From contig NZ_CABVIX010000002.1 of the NCBI RefSeq assembly GCF_902498185.1, positions 1 to 64,000 of the forward strand: DNA of 64,000 bases. The letters run 5' to 3'. Under the pieces are notes generated by a model, which was given only the letters and a program-made list of their open reading frames with translations, did no database searches and was not told the origin of the DNA. Made by a program: the position numbers and the translations under genes. This DNA comes from Pseudomonas fluorescens (lineage in GTDB: Bacteria > Pseudomonadota > Gammaproteobacteria > Pseudomonadales > Pseudomonadaceae). Position 1 is the stretch's first letter, and every line of letters starts with the position of its first letter. Positions 34,661 through 44,769 of the stretch are shown here, one piece after another.

Positions 34661-35278
34661 TCAATGCAGGCCCTGGATATAGCTGGACAGGGCCTCGATG
34701 TCCTTGTTGCTGAGCTTGGCGGCGATCGAACGCATGGTCATCGCGTCGCCGTCGTTGGTGCGGTTGCCCTCGCGAAAGTCGGTCAATTGCTTGACCACGT
34801 ATTGCGCGTGCTGGCCGCTCAGGTGGGGAAAACCGGCCAGGGCCAAGCCTGCGCCGTTGGGTGAGTGACAACCGGTGCAGGCGGGCATGCCCTTTGTCAG
34901 ATCACCACCGTTGAACAGGGCACGGCCGCGCTCGACCAGTTGCGGATCGGCCGCGCCGACACTGCCTTTCTGACTGGAGAAGTAGGCGGCGATGTCTGCC
35001 AGGTCCTGCTCGTCGAAGGGAGCGAGCATGCCGGTCATCTCCAGCACGACGCGCTTGCCTGACTTGATGTCATGCAGTTGTTTTTCGAGGTAACGCTGGC
35101 CCTGGCCGGCCAGTTTCGGGAAGTTCGGTGCCAGGCTGTTTCCATCAGGGTTGTGACAGGCGCCGCAGACCACTGACTTGGTCTGGCCGGCGGTGGCATC
35201 GCCTTGAATGACTGGCGCGGCATTGGCCGCACCTGCGACCCCCAAGGTCAAGAGCAGACTCACGATTGTCTTGTTCAT
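34661..35278 (-). CDS. cc4: Diheme cytochrome c4
   Basis: A 205-residue periplasmic protein with a signal peptide (residues 1-20, ending ANA). Two class I c-heme domains carry CGACH (about residue 39) and CTGCH (about 136), with the matching axial Met regions LEMTGMLAPF and NDGDAMTMRSIAAKL. In Pseudomonas it donates electrons to cbb3-type and other oxidases. Co-directional with a small monoheme cytochrome 31 bases upstream. Confidence 0.92.
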   Translation of the reverse strand: MNKTIVSLLLTLGVAGAANAAPVIQGDATAGQTKSVVCGACHNPDGNSLAPNFPKLAGQGQRYLEKQLHDIKSGKRVVLEMTGMLAPFDEQDLADIAAYFSSQKGSVGAADPQLVERGRALFNGGDLTKGMPACTGCHSPNGAGLALAGFPHLSGQHAQYVVKQLTDFREGNRTNDGDAMTMRSIAAKLSNKDIEALSSYIQGLH

Positions 35279-35309
35279 CAGCTAATCCAACACGGCTAAG
35301 GGTGAAATG

Positions 35310-35612
35310 TTATGTGCCGGGGCTGCCGCTCATCCACTGGATGACTGCGCGGTAGTCGTCGGTACTACAGTCCATGCACAATCCACGCGGCGGCATAGCC
35401 TTGAAACCCTGGGTAACATGCGCCACCAGTACCTCCATACCCTGCGCCAGCCTTGGCTCCCAGGCCGCCCGGTCACCCATTCGAGGTGCCTGTGGCAACT
35501 GCCCGGCGTGACAAGCCGCGCACGTGCGGTTGTACAACGCCACGGGATCCTGTGTAGCCTGCGCACTGAAAAACGGTATCAAGACACCGACGACCATCAG
35601 CCATCTGGTCAT
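35310..35612 (-). CDS. Cytochrome c5-like monoheme protein
   Basis: A 100-residue protein with a signal peptide (to about residue 20) and a single CAACH heme site. It has a later Met (FKAMPPRG) as candidate axial ligand and an additional cysteine pair CMDC typical of the c5 subgroup. The ATG at 35612 starts the signal peptide; two extra residues are possible upstream. First gene of the unit with cytochrome c4. Confidence 0.85.
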   Translation of the reverse strand: MTRWLMVVGVLIPFFSAQATQDPVALYNRTCAACHAGQLPQAPRMGDRAAWEPRLAQGMEVLVAHVTQGFKAMPPRGLCMDCSTDDYRAVIQWMSGSPGT

Positions 35613-35804
35613 TTGCAATGACCTTCAGGGTTGGAGACCGAGCTGCGTTCTGCTGCGCAAGCTTGAAACCGGCCTCCTGTGCACATCGTCCTACGCTGGG
35701 ATAATGCGCACACAAAAACTACGGCATTATATACTTCCGTCATCCAAACGGAAACGACACCGCTTGCCGGGCAAGGCCTTGGCAACACCCACATCGGATA
35801 TCGC

Positions 35805-36437
35805 ATGCAAGTCAAAAACCCCATCCTCGGCCTCTGCCAGAAAGCTACATTCGCCATCAGCGCGGCCAAGGTCGACCAATGCCCGGACGACCAGGGTTAC
35901 GAGGTAGCGTTCGCTGGCCGTTCCAACGCCGGCAAGTCAAGCGCCCTCAACACCCTGACCCACGCCAGCCTGGCACGTACCTCGAAAACTCCGGGCCGCA
36001 CCCAGCTGCTGAATTTCTTCAGTCTGGACGATGAACGGCGTTTGGTCGACTTGCCGGGCTACGGTTACGCGAAAGTGCCGATCCCGCTCAAGCAGCACTG
36101 GCAGCGCCACCTCGAGGCGTATCTGGGCAGCCGCGAATGCCTGAAGGGCCTGATCCTGATGATGGATGTGCGCCACCCGATGACCGACTTCGACAAGATG
36201 ATGCTCGACTGGTCGCTGGCCAGCGGCATGCCGATGCACATCCTGCTCACCAAGGCCGACAAGCTGACCTTCGGCGCGGCGAAGAACACCTTGCTCAAGG
36301 TGCAGACCGAGATCCGCAAGGGCTGGGGCGAAAGCGTGAGCATCCAGCTGTTCTCGGCGCCCAAGCGTCAGGGGCTGGAAGAGGCCTATGGGGTGCTGGC
36401 GGGGTGGATGGAACTCGAGGACAAGCCGGAGGCGTGA
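35805..36437 (+). CDS. engB: Ribosome-assembly GTPase EngB (YsxC)
   Basis: A 210-residue TrmE-Era-EngA-EngB-Septin-like GTPase. G1 GRSNAGKSS (about 35-43), G2 region [10 protein letters not shown]3 DLPGYGYA, G4 TKADKL and G5-like SAPKRQG are all present. It is needed for 50S subunit assembly. The ATG at 35805 matches the family N-terminus ([13 protein letters not shown]); an upstream in-frame start would add 42 unrelated residues. It is divergent from the cytochrome genes. Confidence 0.93.
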   Translation: MQVKNPILGLCQKATFAISAAKVDQCPDDQGYEVAFAGRSNAGKSSALNTLTHASLARTSKTPGRTQLLNFFSLDDERRLVDLPGYGYAKVPIPLKQHWQRHLEAYLGSRECLKGLILMMDVRHPMTDFDKMMLDWSLASGMPMHILLTKADKLTFGAAKNTLLKVQTEIRKGWGESVSIQLFSAPKRQGLEEAYGVLAGWMELEDKPEA

Positions 36438-36506
36438 GGGCTTGCATCCTGCAGGAGCGGCGGTTCGGCCTCCCGGCGTGCCCGCTCCTCGGGCCGGATC
36501 GCAGGC

Positions 36507-36637
36507 AAAAAAAACCCCGGACTTCATATGGGGAGGGGGAAGTTCGGGGTCCAAGTTCGGACCGCTAGGGCGGGGTCCGAATATCTGCCAACACTTAACA
36601 CAACATAGGAGCATCGAAAGGCTTCACCAGCCAATCG
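36507..36637 (-). ncRNA. ersA: ErsA small regulatory RNA
   Basis: Between engB and polA, on the polA strand, is a roughly 130-base unit with its own promoter and terminator: the position and orientation of ErsA in P. aeruginosa (Spot 42 locus in E. coli). It contains hairpin TTCGGACC...GGTCCGAA, a C-rich single-stranded-looking CTTCCCCCTCCCC segment able to pair with SD sequences, and a terminator (CCCCGAACTT / AAGTCCGGGG, one mismatch) with eight T residues (36507-36514). The start site near 36637 is estimated from the -10. Known ErsA acts with Hfq on exopolysaccharide and envelope targets. Confidence 0.85.
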
Positions 36638-36642
36638 ATAGC

Positions 36643-36670
36643 TCAGAGTCACGACACGTCGCGAAAGTTC
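36643..36670 (-). promoter_or_regulatory. AlgU (sigma-22) promoter of ersA
   Basis: Minus-strand GAACTT (36665-36670), 17 bases, TCTGA (36643-36647): an exact match to the AlgU/RpoE-type consensus GAACTT-N16/17-TCTGA. It starts 29 bases after the polA stop codon. Confidence 0.85.
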
Positions 36671-36698
36671 CAGCGAACTGAAAACTATTTGCGGTGGG

Positions 36699-39473
36699 TC
36701 AATGCGCCTCATCCCAATTCGCGCCTACGCCAACTTCCACCAGCAGCGGCACATCAAGTTGCGCGGCATTGCTCATGTACGGGCGGATCTCTGCCTTGAC
36801 CTGCTCTACCAGGTCTTCGCGAACCTCCAGCACGAGTTCGTCGTGTACCTGCAAGATGACCCGTGCATCCAGGCCCGACTCGCTCAGCCAGCTGTCCACC
36901 GCGACCATGGCGCGCTTGATGATATCGGCTGCGGTGCCCTGCATCGGCGCGTTGATCGCCGTGCGTTCGGCGCCCTTGCGCAGGGCCTGGTTCTTGGCAT
37001 TGATGTCTGGCAAGTACAAGCGCCGCCCAAACAATGTCTCGACGAAGCCTTGCTCGGCAGCCTGGGTACGGGTGCGTTCCATATAGGCGAGCACGCCAGG
37101 GTAGCGGGCGAAGTAGCGGTCGATGTAATCCTGGGACTGTTTGCGGTCGACGCCTATCTGCTTGGCGAGGCCGAAGGCGCTCATGCCATAGATCAGGCCA
37201 AAGTTGATCGCCTTGGCACTGCGGCGCTGATCGTTGGTGACCGCCTCCAGTTCAACGCCGAATACCTCGGCGGCAGTGGCCCGGTGCACGTCCAGATCGT
37301 TGCGGAAGGCGTGCAGCAAGCCTTCGTCCTTGGCCAGGTGGGCCATGATGCGCAGCTCGATCTGCGAGTAGTCCGCGGCCAGCAGGCGGTAGCCGGGGCT
37401 GGCGACGAAGGCCTGGCGGATGCGCCGTCCTTCGGCTGTGCGGATCGGGATGTTCTGCAGGTTCGGATCGCTGGACGACAAGCGCCCGGTCGCGGCCACG
37501 GCCTGCTGATAGGACGTGTGGATTCGCCCGGTGCGAGGGTTGATCTGCTCCGGCAGGCGATCGGTATAAGTGCTCTTGAGCTTGCTCAACGAGCGGTACT
37601 GCATCAGCACCCTGGGCAGTGGGTAGTCCTGCTCGGCCAGCTCCGCCAGCACGGCCTCGGCGGTGGAAGCCTGGCCCTTGGCGGTCTTGCTCAGCACCGG
37701 CATCCCCAGCTTGTCGTAGAGAATCACGCCCAGTTGCTTGGGAGAGCCAAGGTTGAACTCTTCACCGGCAATTTCGTAGGCCTCACGCTCCAGTTGGGCC
37801 ATCTTCACCCCCAGCTCCTGACTCTGGATGCCCAGCAGCGCCGCATCAACCAGCGCGCCCTGGCGCTCGATCTTTGCCAGCACCGGCACCAGCGGCATCT
37901 CGATGCCAGCCAGTACCGGTTGCACGCTCGGCGTTTTTTCCAGGCGTGCCTGCAGGGCCTGGTGCAGACGCAGGGTGATATCGGCGTCTTCGGCGGCGTA
38001 AGGACCCGCCAGTTCCAGTGGAATCTGGTTGAAGGTCAGCTGTTTGGCGCCCTTGCCGGCGACATCCTGAAAGGCAATGGTGGTATGGCCCAGGTACTTG
38101 AGCGCCAGGCTGTCCATGTCATGGCGGGTGGCCGTCGAATCCAGCACGTAGGACTCAAGCATGGTGTCGTACGCCACGCCGCGCAGGTGGATACCCTGGG
38201 ACGCGTCGCCGCCGATGGCGCAGTTGGCGAGGATATTGATGTCGTACTTGGCGTTCTGGCCGATCTTGGCCTTGGACGGGTCTTCGAGCAGGGGCTTGAG
38301 CGCCAGCAGCACGCTGTCGCGGTCCAGCTGCTGGGGTGCGTCGGCGTAGTCATGGGTCAGCGGCACGTAGGCCGCCTCGTGGGCCTGGACCGCAAACGAC
38401 AGGCCGACCAGCTGAGCACGCTGGGCGTCCAGGCCAGTCGTCTCGGTGTCAAAGGCGAACAGCGGAGCCTGGCGCAGCTTTTCGAGCCAGGCGTCGAAGC
38501 GGGCCTGGTCGAGAATGGTTTCGTACCTCGCCTCGACGGCTTCAGCGGCAGGGACCACCTCGGCGGCCTCCGGCACTGACTCACCGGAGCGCGCGGCGTC
38601 ACGCTGCACATCGGCGATCCAGCTACGGAACTCCATCTCGTTGTACAACGCCAGCAACGCCTCGCGGTCAGGCTCGCCGCACACCAGCGCCTCGACCTCG
38701 ACGTCCAGCGGCACATCGATCTTGATGGTCGCCAGCTCATAGGACAGGAACGCCGCGTCGCGATGCTCCTCAAGCTTGGCTGCCAACGACTTGGCGCCAC
38801 GCACGGACAGGCCTGCGACCTTGTCGAGGTTCTCGTACACCTCGCGCAGGCCGCCGCCAATGCCGGTCAGCAGGCCCACGGCGGTTTTCTCGCCGACACC
38901 GGGCACGCCCGGAATGTTGTCGACCTTGTCGCCCATCAGCGCCAGGAAATCGATGATGTGCTCGGGACCGACGCCGAACTTCTCGTGCACCCCGGCCACG
39001 TCCAGCACGCTGCCCGTCATGGTGTTGACCAGGGTGATATGGCCGTCGACCAGTTGCGCCATGTCCTTGTCGCCGGTGGAGATGACCACCGGCCGGCCGG
39101 CCGCTGCGCTGCTGCGGGCCAGGGTGCCGATCACATCGTCGGCCTCGACGCCTTCGACACATAGCAGCGGGTAGCCCAGGGCGCGCACGCTGGCGTGCAG
39201 CGGCTCGATCTGCACGCGCAGGTCATCGGGCATGCTGGGGCGATTGGCCTTGTACTCGGCAAACATGGCGTCGCGGAAGGTACCGCCCTTGGCGTCGAAG
39301 ACCACCGCGAACAGACCGTCCGGGTATTGCTTGCGCAGGCTCTTGAGCATGTTCAGCACGCCCTTGACCGCACCCGTCGGCATGCCCTTGGAAGTGGTGA
39401 GCGGGGGCAGCGCGTGAAAGGCGCGGTACAGGTAGGAGGAGCCGTCCACTAGGACGAGGGGCGCTAGGCTCAT
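36699..39473 (-). CDS. polA: DNA polymerase I
   Basis: A 924-residue protein with all three activities represented. The 5'-3' exonuclease domain is about residues 1-290 ([19 protein letters not shown], then [18 protein letters not shown] helix-hairpin region). The 3'-5' exonuclease domain is about 310-510, with the DxE motif intact in [11 protein letters not shown]. The polymerase domain shows motif [14 protein letters not shown] and motif [10 protein letters not shown]. Start at 39473 ([11 protein letters not shown]) matches the family; the longer reading adds 20 unlike residues. It is divergent from the DUF2782 gene across 75 bases. Confidence 0.95.
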   Translation of the reverse strand: MSLAPLVLVDGSSYLYRAFHALPPLTTSKGMPTGAVKGVLNMLKSLRKQYPDGLFAVVFDAKGGTFRDAMFAEYKANRPSMPDDLRVQIEPLHASVRALGYPLLCVEGVEADDVIGTLARSSAAAGRPVVISTGDKDMAQLVDGHITLVNTMTGSVLDVAGVHEKFGVGPEHIIDFLALMGDKVDNIPGVPGVGEKTAVGLLTGIGGGLREVYENLDKVAGLSVRGAKSLAAKLEEHRDAAFLSYELATIKIDVPLDVEVEALVCGEPDREALLALYNEMEFRSWIADVQRDAARSGESVPEAAEVVPAAEAVEARYETILDQARFDAWLEKLRQAPLFAFDTETTGLDAQRAQLVGLSFAVQAHEAAYVPLTHDYADAPQQLDRDSVLLALKPLLEDPSKAKIGQNAKYDINILANCAIGGDASQGIHLRGVAYDTMLESYVLDSTATRHDMDSLALKYLGHTTIAFQDVAGKGAKQLTFNQIPLELAGPYAAEDADITLRLHQALQARLEKTPSVQPVLAGIEMPLVPVLAKIERQGALVDAALLGIQSQELGVKMAQLEREAYEIAGEEFNLGSPKQLGVILYDKLGMPVLSKTAKGQASTAEAVLAELAEQDYPLPRVLMQYRSLSKLKSTYTDRLPEQINPRTGRIHTSYQQAVAATGRLSSSDPNLQNIPIRTAEGRRIRQAFVASPGYRLLAADYSQIELRIMAHLAKDEGLLHAFRNDLDVHRATAAEVFGVELEAVTNDQRRSAKAINFGLIYGMSAFGLAKQIGVDRKQSQDYIDRYFARYPGVLAYMERTRTQAAEQGFVETLFGRRLYLPDINAKNQALRKGAERTAINAPMQGTAADIIKRAMVAVDSWLSESGLDARVILQVHDELVLEVREDLVEQVKAEIRPYMSNAAQLDVPLLVEVGVGANWDEAH

Positions 39474-39548
39474 GAGCAGAATCAACCTTTTCGACGGGTC
39501 CGGCGCTAGAATATCCGGAAAACTGGACGACAAAGGGACAAGGTTATC

Positions 39549-39836
39549 ATGCGGACACTCAATCGCCTGTTACTGCTCGGCCTGTTGGCAACCACGCCTG
39601 TCGTCACCCTGGCGGCGGACGACGCCCCCTCGGCCGATCCCGAGGTGACCATTCGCACGGAAGGCGACAAAACCATCCAGGAGTACCGCCAGAACGGTTT
39701 CCTGTATGCGATCAAGGTCACGCCGAAAACCGGCAAGCCTTATTTTCTGGTACGCGCCGACGGTTCGGAAGGCAACTTCGTACGTTCCGACCAGCCGGAC
39801 ATGCTGATTCCATCGTGGAAGATCTTCGAGTGGTAA
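39549..39836 (+). CDS. DUF2782 exported protein
   Basis: A 95-residue protein with a signal peptide (residues 1-23, ending LAA). The mature domain matches DUF2782: [21 protein letters not shown], then [14 protein letters not shown] and a WKIFEW ending. Function unknown; always found near polA and thrB in Pseudomonas. An AT-rich TAGAAT (39507-39512) upstream may be its -10. Confidence 0.88.
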   Translation: MRTLNRLLLLGLLATTPVVTLAADDAPSADPEVTIRTEGDKTIQEYRQNGFLYAIKVTPKTGKPYFLVRADGSEGNFVRSDQPDMLIPSWKIFEW

Positions 39837-39863
39837 GGTAGCGCGTACCCTTAACATCAACCT

Positions 39864-39903
39864 GGCACTTCCCGTCGGAAGTGCCCGTATGGGCGTTTTT
39901 TGA
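39864..39903 (+). promoter_or_regulatory. Overlapping hairpins and 4-codon ORF before thrB
   Basis: GGCACTTCC-CGTC-GGAAGTGCC (39864-39885) overlaps GCCC-GTAT-GGGC (39883-39894), which is followed by G and six T residues (39896-39901). Forming the first stem would block the second, terminator-like one. Within it GGAAG acts as a good SD for ATG at 39889, opening MGVF and a stop at 39901-39903, two bases before the thrB ATG. thrB itself has no SD. Confidence 0.4.
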
Positions 39904-39905
39904 TC

Positions 39906-40856
39906 ATGTCAGTCTTCACCCCCGTGACCCGGCCGGAGCTGGAAACCTTTCTGGCGCCCTATGGCCTGGGCCGTCTGCTCGACTTCCAAGGCATTGCCGC
40001 AGGTACAGAGAACAGCAATTTCTTCATCAGCCTGGAACAAGGGGAGTACGTTCTGACGCTGGTTGAACGTGGACCGATCGAAGACATGCCGTTCTTCATC
40101 GAGTTGCTCGACGTGCTCCACGAGGCCGACATGCCGGTGCCCTATGCGCTGCGCGACCGCGACGGCAACGCCCTGCGCGAGCTCGCGGGCAAGCCGGCGC
40201 TGTTGCAACCGCGCCTCTCGGGCAAGCACATCAAGGCGCCGAACAACCAGCACTGCGCCCAGGTCGGCGAATTGCTCGCGCATATCCACCTGGCCACCCG
40301 CGACCGGATCATCACGCGCAAGACCGATCGCGGCCTGGACTGGATGCTGGACACCGGTGCCGAACTGCTGCCGCGCCTGACGCCGGAGCAGGGCCGTCTG
40401 CTGCAGGCCAGCCTGGACGAGATCAATGCCCACAAGGCGAAGATCCTGGCCCTGCCCAAGGCCAACCTGCACGCCGACCTGTTCCGCGACAACGTGATGT
40501 TCGAAGGCACGCATCTGACCGGAGTGATCGACTTCTACAACGCCTGTTCCGGCCCGATGCTCTATGACTTGGCCATTACCCTGAACGACTGGTGCAGCGA
40601 CGAGCACAGCGCGATCGACGTACCACGGGCCCAGGCTCTGCTGGGCGCGTATGCGGCACTGCGCCCGTTCAGCGCCGCCGAAGCCGAGTTGTGGCCAGTG
40701 ATGTTGCGTGTGGCCTGCGTGCGTTTCTGGCTCTCGCGTCTGATCGCCGCCGAGTCGTTTGCCGGCATGGACGTCATGATCCACGACCCCGCCGAGTTCG
40801 AAGTGCGCCTCGCGGCGCGGCAGGATGTGAAGCTGGCGCTATCGTTTGCGCTGTAA
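39906..40856 (+). CDS. thrB: Homoserine kinase (ThrB type II, APH fold)
   Basis: A 316-residue protein of the aminoglycoside-phosphotransferase-like homoserine kinase group. It has the N-terminal GTENSNFFI loop, the Brenner catalytic segment PKANLHADLFRDNVMF and the metal-binding VIDFYNACSG. It phosphorylates homoserine in threonine synthesis. The ATG at 39906 lacks an SD and is probably reached by coupling to a tiny upstream ORF. A TTG two codons upstream is a poorer choice. Confidence 0.9.
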   Translation: MSVFTPVTRPELETFLAPYGLGRLLDFQGIAAGTENSNFFISLEQGEYVLTLVERGPIEDMPFFIELLDVLHEADMPVPYALRDRDGNALRELAGKPALLQPRLSGKHIKAPNNQHCAQVGELLAHIHLATRDRIITRKTDRGLDWMLDTGAELLPRLTPEQGRLLQASLDEINAHKAKILALPKANLHADLFRDNVMFEGTHLTGVIDFYNACSGPMLYDLAITLNDWCSDEHSAIDVPRAQALLGAYAALRPFSAAEAELWPVMLRVACVRFWLSRLIAAESFAGMDVMIHDPAEFEVRLAARQDVKLALSFAL

Positions 40857-40862
40857 CTGTCA

Positions 40863-40896
40863 CGGCCACATCGCGGGCTTGCCCGCAATGTGGCCG
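40863..40896. repeat. REP-like palindrome between thrB and znuA
   Basis: CGGCCACAT-CGCGGGC-TT-GCCCGC-AATGTGGCCG forms a near-perfect hairpin, with the GCGGGCTTGCCCGC core common in P. putida REP sequences. It fills the gap between the convergent thrB and znuA genes and may end transcription from both sides or protect mRNA ends. A related element lies at 44770-44797. Confidence 0.7.
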
Positions 40897-40903
40897 CAGC
40901 GCT

Positions 40904-41821
40904 CTACAACTGCTCCAGACACCCCGCCAGATCCTTGCCCAGCTTCTCCAGCAATTGCTCATACCCGCGGGCACTGGCTGCCTCGCTCCCACCCAGAGCA
41001 TCCAGCTCCGCCAGCTTGACCGGCAATCCCGCCACCAGGGTCTCGGCCAGGCGCGGCCGCAGCGGTGGCTCGCTGAAGACACAGGTCTTGCCCACTTCCT
41101 GCAACCGCTTGCGCATCGCGGCCACATGCTGCGCCCCAGGCTGCACTTCGGCCGCCACGCTGAACACGCCAGTGTGCTTCAGGCCATACGCTGACTCGAA
41201 GTAATCGAACGCCTCGTGGAAAACGAAATACGGCTTGTCGGCGATCCTCGAGACCCGCTCCTTGATGCGCTGGTCCAGGGCATCGAGGCGTTCGTCGAAG
41301 GCTTTCAGGTTGGCTTGATAGCGCGCGGCATTGGCAGGATCAACGGCGACCAGGTCAGCCGCCATCTTCGCGGCGATGACCCGCGCATTCACCGACGACA
41401 ACCACAGATGAGCGTCCAGGCTGCCGGGGCGATGATCATGGTCATGCTCGTCGGCACCTTCGTCGTGGGAGTGGCTATCCTCGCCGAAGTGGCGCAGCTG
41501 CAGCCCTGGCAAGACCTGCACGGCCACGCTGGGCTTGCTCCGGTTGCCCAGCACGCGAGGCAGAAAGCCCTCCATGTCCGGGCCGATCCAGTACAACAGG
41601 TCGGCATCCGCCACGCGCCGCACATCGGATGGGCGCAAGGCATAGTGGTGCGGCGAAGCGCTGGGCGGCAATAGCACACCAGGGCTGCCGACACCCTCCT
41701 GGACCGCAGCGGCTATCTGCTGAAGCGGCTTGATGCTGGTCAGCACACGCACCTCGGCCTGTGCCTGGCTCACTCCGGCAAAGGTGACGAATGCGACAAA
41801 AAGGGCTAGGAATCGGGACAT
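40904..41821 (-). CDS. znuA: Zinc ABC transporter substrate-binding protein ZnuA
   Basis: A 305-residue cluster A-I (metal-binding) solute-binding protein with a signal peptide (FLALFVAFVTFAGVSQAQA). Three zinc-ligand regions are recognisable: SPHHYALRPSD, the mobile histidine loop HSHDEGADEHDHDH followed by LDAHLWLS, and FVFHEAFDYFE. Full length. It is divergent from zur; a candidate Zur site lies between. It delivers Zn2+ to ZnuBC. Confidence 0.93.
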   Translation of the reverse strand: MSRFLALFVAFVTFAGVSQAQAEVRVLTSIKPLQQIAAAVQEGVGSPGVLLPPSASPHHYALRPSDVRRVADADLLYWIGPDMEGFLPRVLGNRSKPSVAVQVLPGLQLRHFGEDSHSHDEGADEHDHDHRPGSLDAHLWLSSVNARVIAAKMAADLVAVDPANAARYQANLKAFDERLDALDQRIKERVSRIADKPYFVFHEAFDYFESAYGLKHTGVFSVAAEVQPGAQHVAAMRKRLQEVGKTCVFSEPPLRPRLAETLVAGLPVKLAELDALGGSEAASARGYEQLLEKLGKDLAGCLEQL

Positions 41822-41848
41822 GATGAACACTCGACAGGTCAGAAACAG

Positions 41849-41861
41849 GTAACATAATAAC
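41849..41861. promoter_or_regulatory. Candidate Zur box between znuA and zur
   Basis: GTAACATAATAAC is an A/T-rich imperfect palindrome that fits one half of the Zur consensus (GTTAT-N3-ATAAC) well and the other partly. It is centred in the 66-base divergent gap, where the znuA promoter must lie. Binding by the adjacent Zur is inferred from position and motif. Confidence 0.45.
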
Positions 41862-41887
41862 GTCTCCATCCAGAACCGTCGCTGCCC

Positions 41888-42373
41888 ATGTCTATCATCC
41901 ATCTGGCTCATCGCCCCCATGATCACTCTCGTTGCGTCCACAGTGCGCTGACCGAGGCCGATACCATTTGCGCGCGCTTGGGCTTGCGCCTGACGGCTCT
42001 GCGCCGCCGTGTGCTTGAGCTTGTCTGGCAAAGCCACAAGCCGCTGGGGGCCTACGATATCCTGGCGGTGCTGAGCGAGCAGGATGGGCGCCGCGCCGCG
42101 CCGCCGACCGTCTACCGGGCGCTCGATTTTCTGCTGGAAAACGGTCTGGTCCACCGCATTGCCTCGCTCAACGCCTTTATCGGCTGCAGCCATCCCGAGC
42201 ACTCGCACCAGAGTCAGTTCCTGATCTGCCGGGAATGCCACGTGGCCGTCGAGCTGGAGCAGGCGAGCATCAGCGATGCGATCCTCGCCAGCGCCAGCAC
42301 CGTGGGCTTCACCGTCGAGGCGCAGACCGTCGAAGTGGTCGGCCTGTGCGGCAATTGCCGGAGCGCTGCATGA
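41888..42373 (+). CDS. zur: Zinc uptake regulator Zur (Fur family)
   Basis: A 161-residue Fur-family repressor. It has an N-terminal winged helix (residues about 20-90) with [19 protein letters not shown] and zinc sites in the dimerisation half: [13 protein letters not shown] (about 116-120) and the C-terminal CGNC. It overlaps znuC by ATGA, so it is co-expressed with znuCB. It should repress zinc uptake when zinc is ample. Confidence 0.92.
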   Translation: MSIIHLAHRPHDHSRCVHSALTEADTICARLGLRLTALRRRVLELVWQSHKPLGAYDILAVLSEQDGRRAAPPTVYRALDFLLENGLVHRIASLNAFIGCSHPEHSHQSQFLICRECHVAVELEQASISDAILASASTVGFTVEAQTVEVVGLCGNCRSAA

Positions 42374-43149
42374 GCGATGCGCTGATCCGACTGGAGCAGG
42401 TCGGTGTGACCTATGCTGGCGAGGCAGTGCTCGATAACATCGATCTGAGCGTCGCGCCGGGTCAGATCGTCACGCTGATCGGCCCCAACGGCGCTGGCAA
42501 GACTACCCTGGTCAAGGCCGTGCTCGGCTTGCTCAAGCCGCACCGGGGCAGTGTCTGGCGCAAACCGCGTCTGCGAATTGGCTACATGCCGCAGAAGATC
42601 CAGGTCGATGCCACCTTGCCGCTGTCGGTGCTGCGCTTCCTGCGCCTGGTGCCCGGGGTAGAACGCGCCGCCGCGCTGGCCGCGCTCAAGGAAGTTGGCG
42701 CCGAGCAGGTCATCGACAGCCCGGTGCAGACCGTCTCCGGAGGCGAAATGCAACGCGTGCTGCTGGCCCGCGCGCTGTTGCGCAAGCCAGAGCTGCTGGT
42801 ACTCGATGAGCCCGTGCAGGGCGTTGACGTCGCCGGGCAGTCAGAGCTGTACGGCCTGATCACCCGCCTGCGCGACCGCCACCGCTGCGGCGTATTGATG
42901 GTGTCCCATGACCTGCACCTGGTCATGAGCACCACCGACCAGGTGGTCTGTCTGAACCGCCATGTCTGCTGCTCGGGGCATCCGGAGCAGGTCAGCGGCG
43001 ATCCGGCCTTTGTCGAGCTGTTCGGCAACAACGCCGCGACCCTGGCCATCTATCACCACCACCATGACCACAGCCATGACCTGCATGGCTCGGTGGTCGC
43101 GCCCGGGCAGGGCACCCATGTTCACGGAGAGCATTGCAAGCATGGCTGA
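42370..43149 (+). CDS. znuC: Zinc ABC transporter ATPase ZnuC
   Basis: A 259-residue ABC ATPase. Walker A is GPNGAGKTT (about 40-48), the signature [15 protein letters not shown], Walker [14 protein letters not shown], and a D-loop and switch His in [12 protein letters not shown]-terminal His-rich tail ([13 protein letters not shown]) may bind zinc. The start codon overlaps the zur stop; its end overlaps znuB by 8 bases, so translation is coupled throughout. Confidence 0.94.
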   Translation: MSDALIRLEQVGVTYAGEAVLDNIDLSVAPGQIVTLIGPNGAGKTTLVKAVLGLLKPHRGSVWRKPRLRIGYMPQKIQVDATLPLSVLRFLRLVPGVERAAALAALKEVGAEQVIDSPVQTVSGGEMQRVLLARALLRKPELLVLDEPVQGVDVAGQSELYGLITRLRDRHRCGVLMVSHDLHLVMSTTDQVVCLNRHVCCSGHPEQVSGDPAFVELFGNNAATLAIYHHHHDHSHDLHGSVVAPGQGTHVHGEHCKHG

Positions 43150-43924
43150 TTTTCTTCTTTACGCCCTGCTTGCAGGACTGGCCCTGGCTTTGGTGGCTGG
43201 CCCATTGGGATCGTTCGTGGTCTGGCGGCGCATGGCCTATTTCGGCGACACGCTTTCACACGCCGCGCTGCTTGGCGTGGCCCTGGGCTTTGTGCTGGAC
43301 GTAAGCCCGGCCCTGGCGGTAACCGTCGGCTGCCTGCTCCTGGCAATCCTCTTGGTAACCTTGCAGCAGCGCCAGCCTCTGGCCTCGGACACCCTGCTGG
43401 GCATCCTGGCGCCAAGCACCCTTTCGCTGGGGCTGGTGGTGTTGAGTTTCATGCACGATGTGCGCATTGATCTGATGGCCTACCTGTTTGGCGACCTCCT
43501 GGCCATCAGTCCCGGCGACCTGGGCTGGATCCTGGGCGGCAGCGCGCTGGTGCTGGTCCTGCTGGCGGCGCTGTGGCGGCCGTTGCTGGCGGTTACCGTT
43601 CACGAAGAGCTGGCCATGGTCGAAGGCCTCCCGGTAGCGGCGCTGCGCATGGCACTGATGCTGCTGATCGCGGTGGTCATCGCGGTCGCCATGAAGATCG
43701 TCGGCGTGCTGCTCATCACCTCGCTGCTGATCATTCCCGCCGCCGCGGCGCAACGTCACGCCCGCTCGCCTGAGCAGATGGCCCTGGGCGCCAGCCTGAT
43801 CGGGGTCACGGCGGTGTGCGGCGGCCTGGCGCTGTCCTGGTTCAAGGACACACCGGCGGGTCCGTCGATCGTGGTCTGCGCGGCGATGCTATTCTTGCTG
43901 AGCCTGGCGCTGCCCAAGCGCTGA
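43142..43924 (+). CDS. znuB: Zinc ABC transporter permease ZnuB
   Basis: A 260-residue ABC-3 family permease with about eight membrane helices. Family motifs include [23 protein letters not shown] near the N-terminus and [20 protein letters not shown]. It forms the membrane channel with ZnuC. The start overlaps the znuC stop. Last gene of the zur-znuCB operon; no obvious terminator directly follows. Confidence 0.94.
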   Translation: MADFLLYALLAGLALALVAGPLGSFVVWRRMAYFGDTLSHAALLGVALGFVLDVSPALAVTVGCLLLAILLVTLQQRQPLASDTLLGILAPSTLSLGLVVLSFMHDVRIDLMAYLFGDLLAISPGDLGWILGGSALVLVLLAALWRPLLAVTVHEELAMVEGLPVAALRMALMLLIAVVIAVAMKIVGVLLITSLLIIPAAAAQRHARSPEQMALGASLIGVTAVCGGLALSWFKDTPAGPSIVVCAAMLFLLSLALPKR

Positions 43925-44052
43925 GGGGCAGGGTGCGCGCCTGGCGCATCCTGCAACCATTTCCAGGGTAAAGGGTCTGTAAGACTTATTTTCGAGCATG
44001 CGCACCTCGGTGTAGACTGGCTCGCTTTTTGCGCAAATAGAGAGTTGCAGGA

Positions 44053-44769
44053 ATGAAGCCGTCCGCCTCACGTTATCTGCTCCTTGCCGCGTTTTCCCTG
44101 ATTCTGGCTGCGTGCTCCAGCGCCCCAGTCGAGCAGGCGGCCGGCCCGGCCCAGCCCGATGCCTGGCAACAGCTGGAGCAGACCATCGCCAGCAATGAGC
44201 TGGCTACCGCCGAAGACCAATTGACCCGTCTTCAGGCCCAGTCGCCGGACGACCAGCGCCTGGAGCAGTACCAGCGCCAGCTGGCCGAAGCCTACCTGCA
44301 ACGCAGCCAGATCGTGCTGCAGAAGGGCGACGTGAATGCCGCCGCCACTGCGTTGGCGCGCGCCCGCGTGTTGATGCCCCAGGCGCCTGCATTGACGGGC
44401 GGCGTCAATGGCGCCATCAGTACCGCGCGCAAGGCCGAACTGGAACAAGCCGAAGCGGCGCTGAAGGCTGCCGAGGCCAAGCCTGCAGCACGCCTGATAG
44501 ATCCGACCGCGCCGAGTACGGTGATCGCGTTGACGACCACTGAAATTGCGGATATGCGCCGTCAGCTCGATGACATCGCGGCGGATGTGGTGAATTATCG
44601 GTGCGAGGTGGTCTTCCAGGTGCCGCGCTCCCAGGATGCGCCTTGGCTGAAGACGCTGCTGAGCAAGCGTGTAAGCAAGCTGGATGATGGTTTCAAGCTG
44701 GTACAGCGCCACGAGATCCAGCGCGCGCTACCCGCTCAGGTGGTGTTGATCCCGCATCGCGCAGAATAA
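44053..44769 (+). CDS. Conserved lipoprotein of unknown function
   Basis: A 238-residue protein with lipobox LAAC (Cys at about 21: SLILAACSSAP). A helical, TPR-like stretch rich in Leu, Ala and Gln (residues about 40-150) follows, then a short C-terminal domain with a lone Cys. Conserved at this location in Pseudomonas, between the zinc and catalase/methionine genes. No catalytic motif. Outer-membrane sorting is likely (Ser after Cys). Confidence 0.8.
   Translation: MKPSASRYLLLAAFSLILAACSSAPVEQAAGPAQPDAWQQLEQTIASNELATAEDQLTRLQAQSPDDQRLEQYQRQLAEAYLQRSQIVLQKGDVNAAATALARARVLMPQAPALTGGVNGAISTARKAELEQAEAALKAAEAKPAARLIDPTAPSTVIALTTTEIADMRRQLDDIAADVVNYRCEVVFQVPRSQDAPWLKTLLSKRVSKLDDGFKLVQRHEIQRALPAQVVLIPHRAE

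Noticed and set aside
36702..38579. 625-codon open frame on the plus strand
   Set aside because: Entirely antisense to polA, His/Gln/Gly-rich as expected for the shadow of a GC-rich gene, and no SD.
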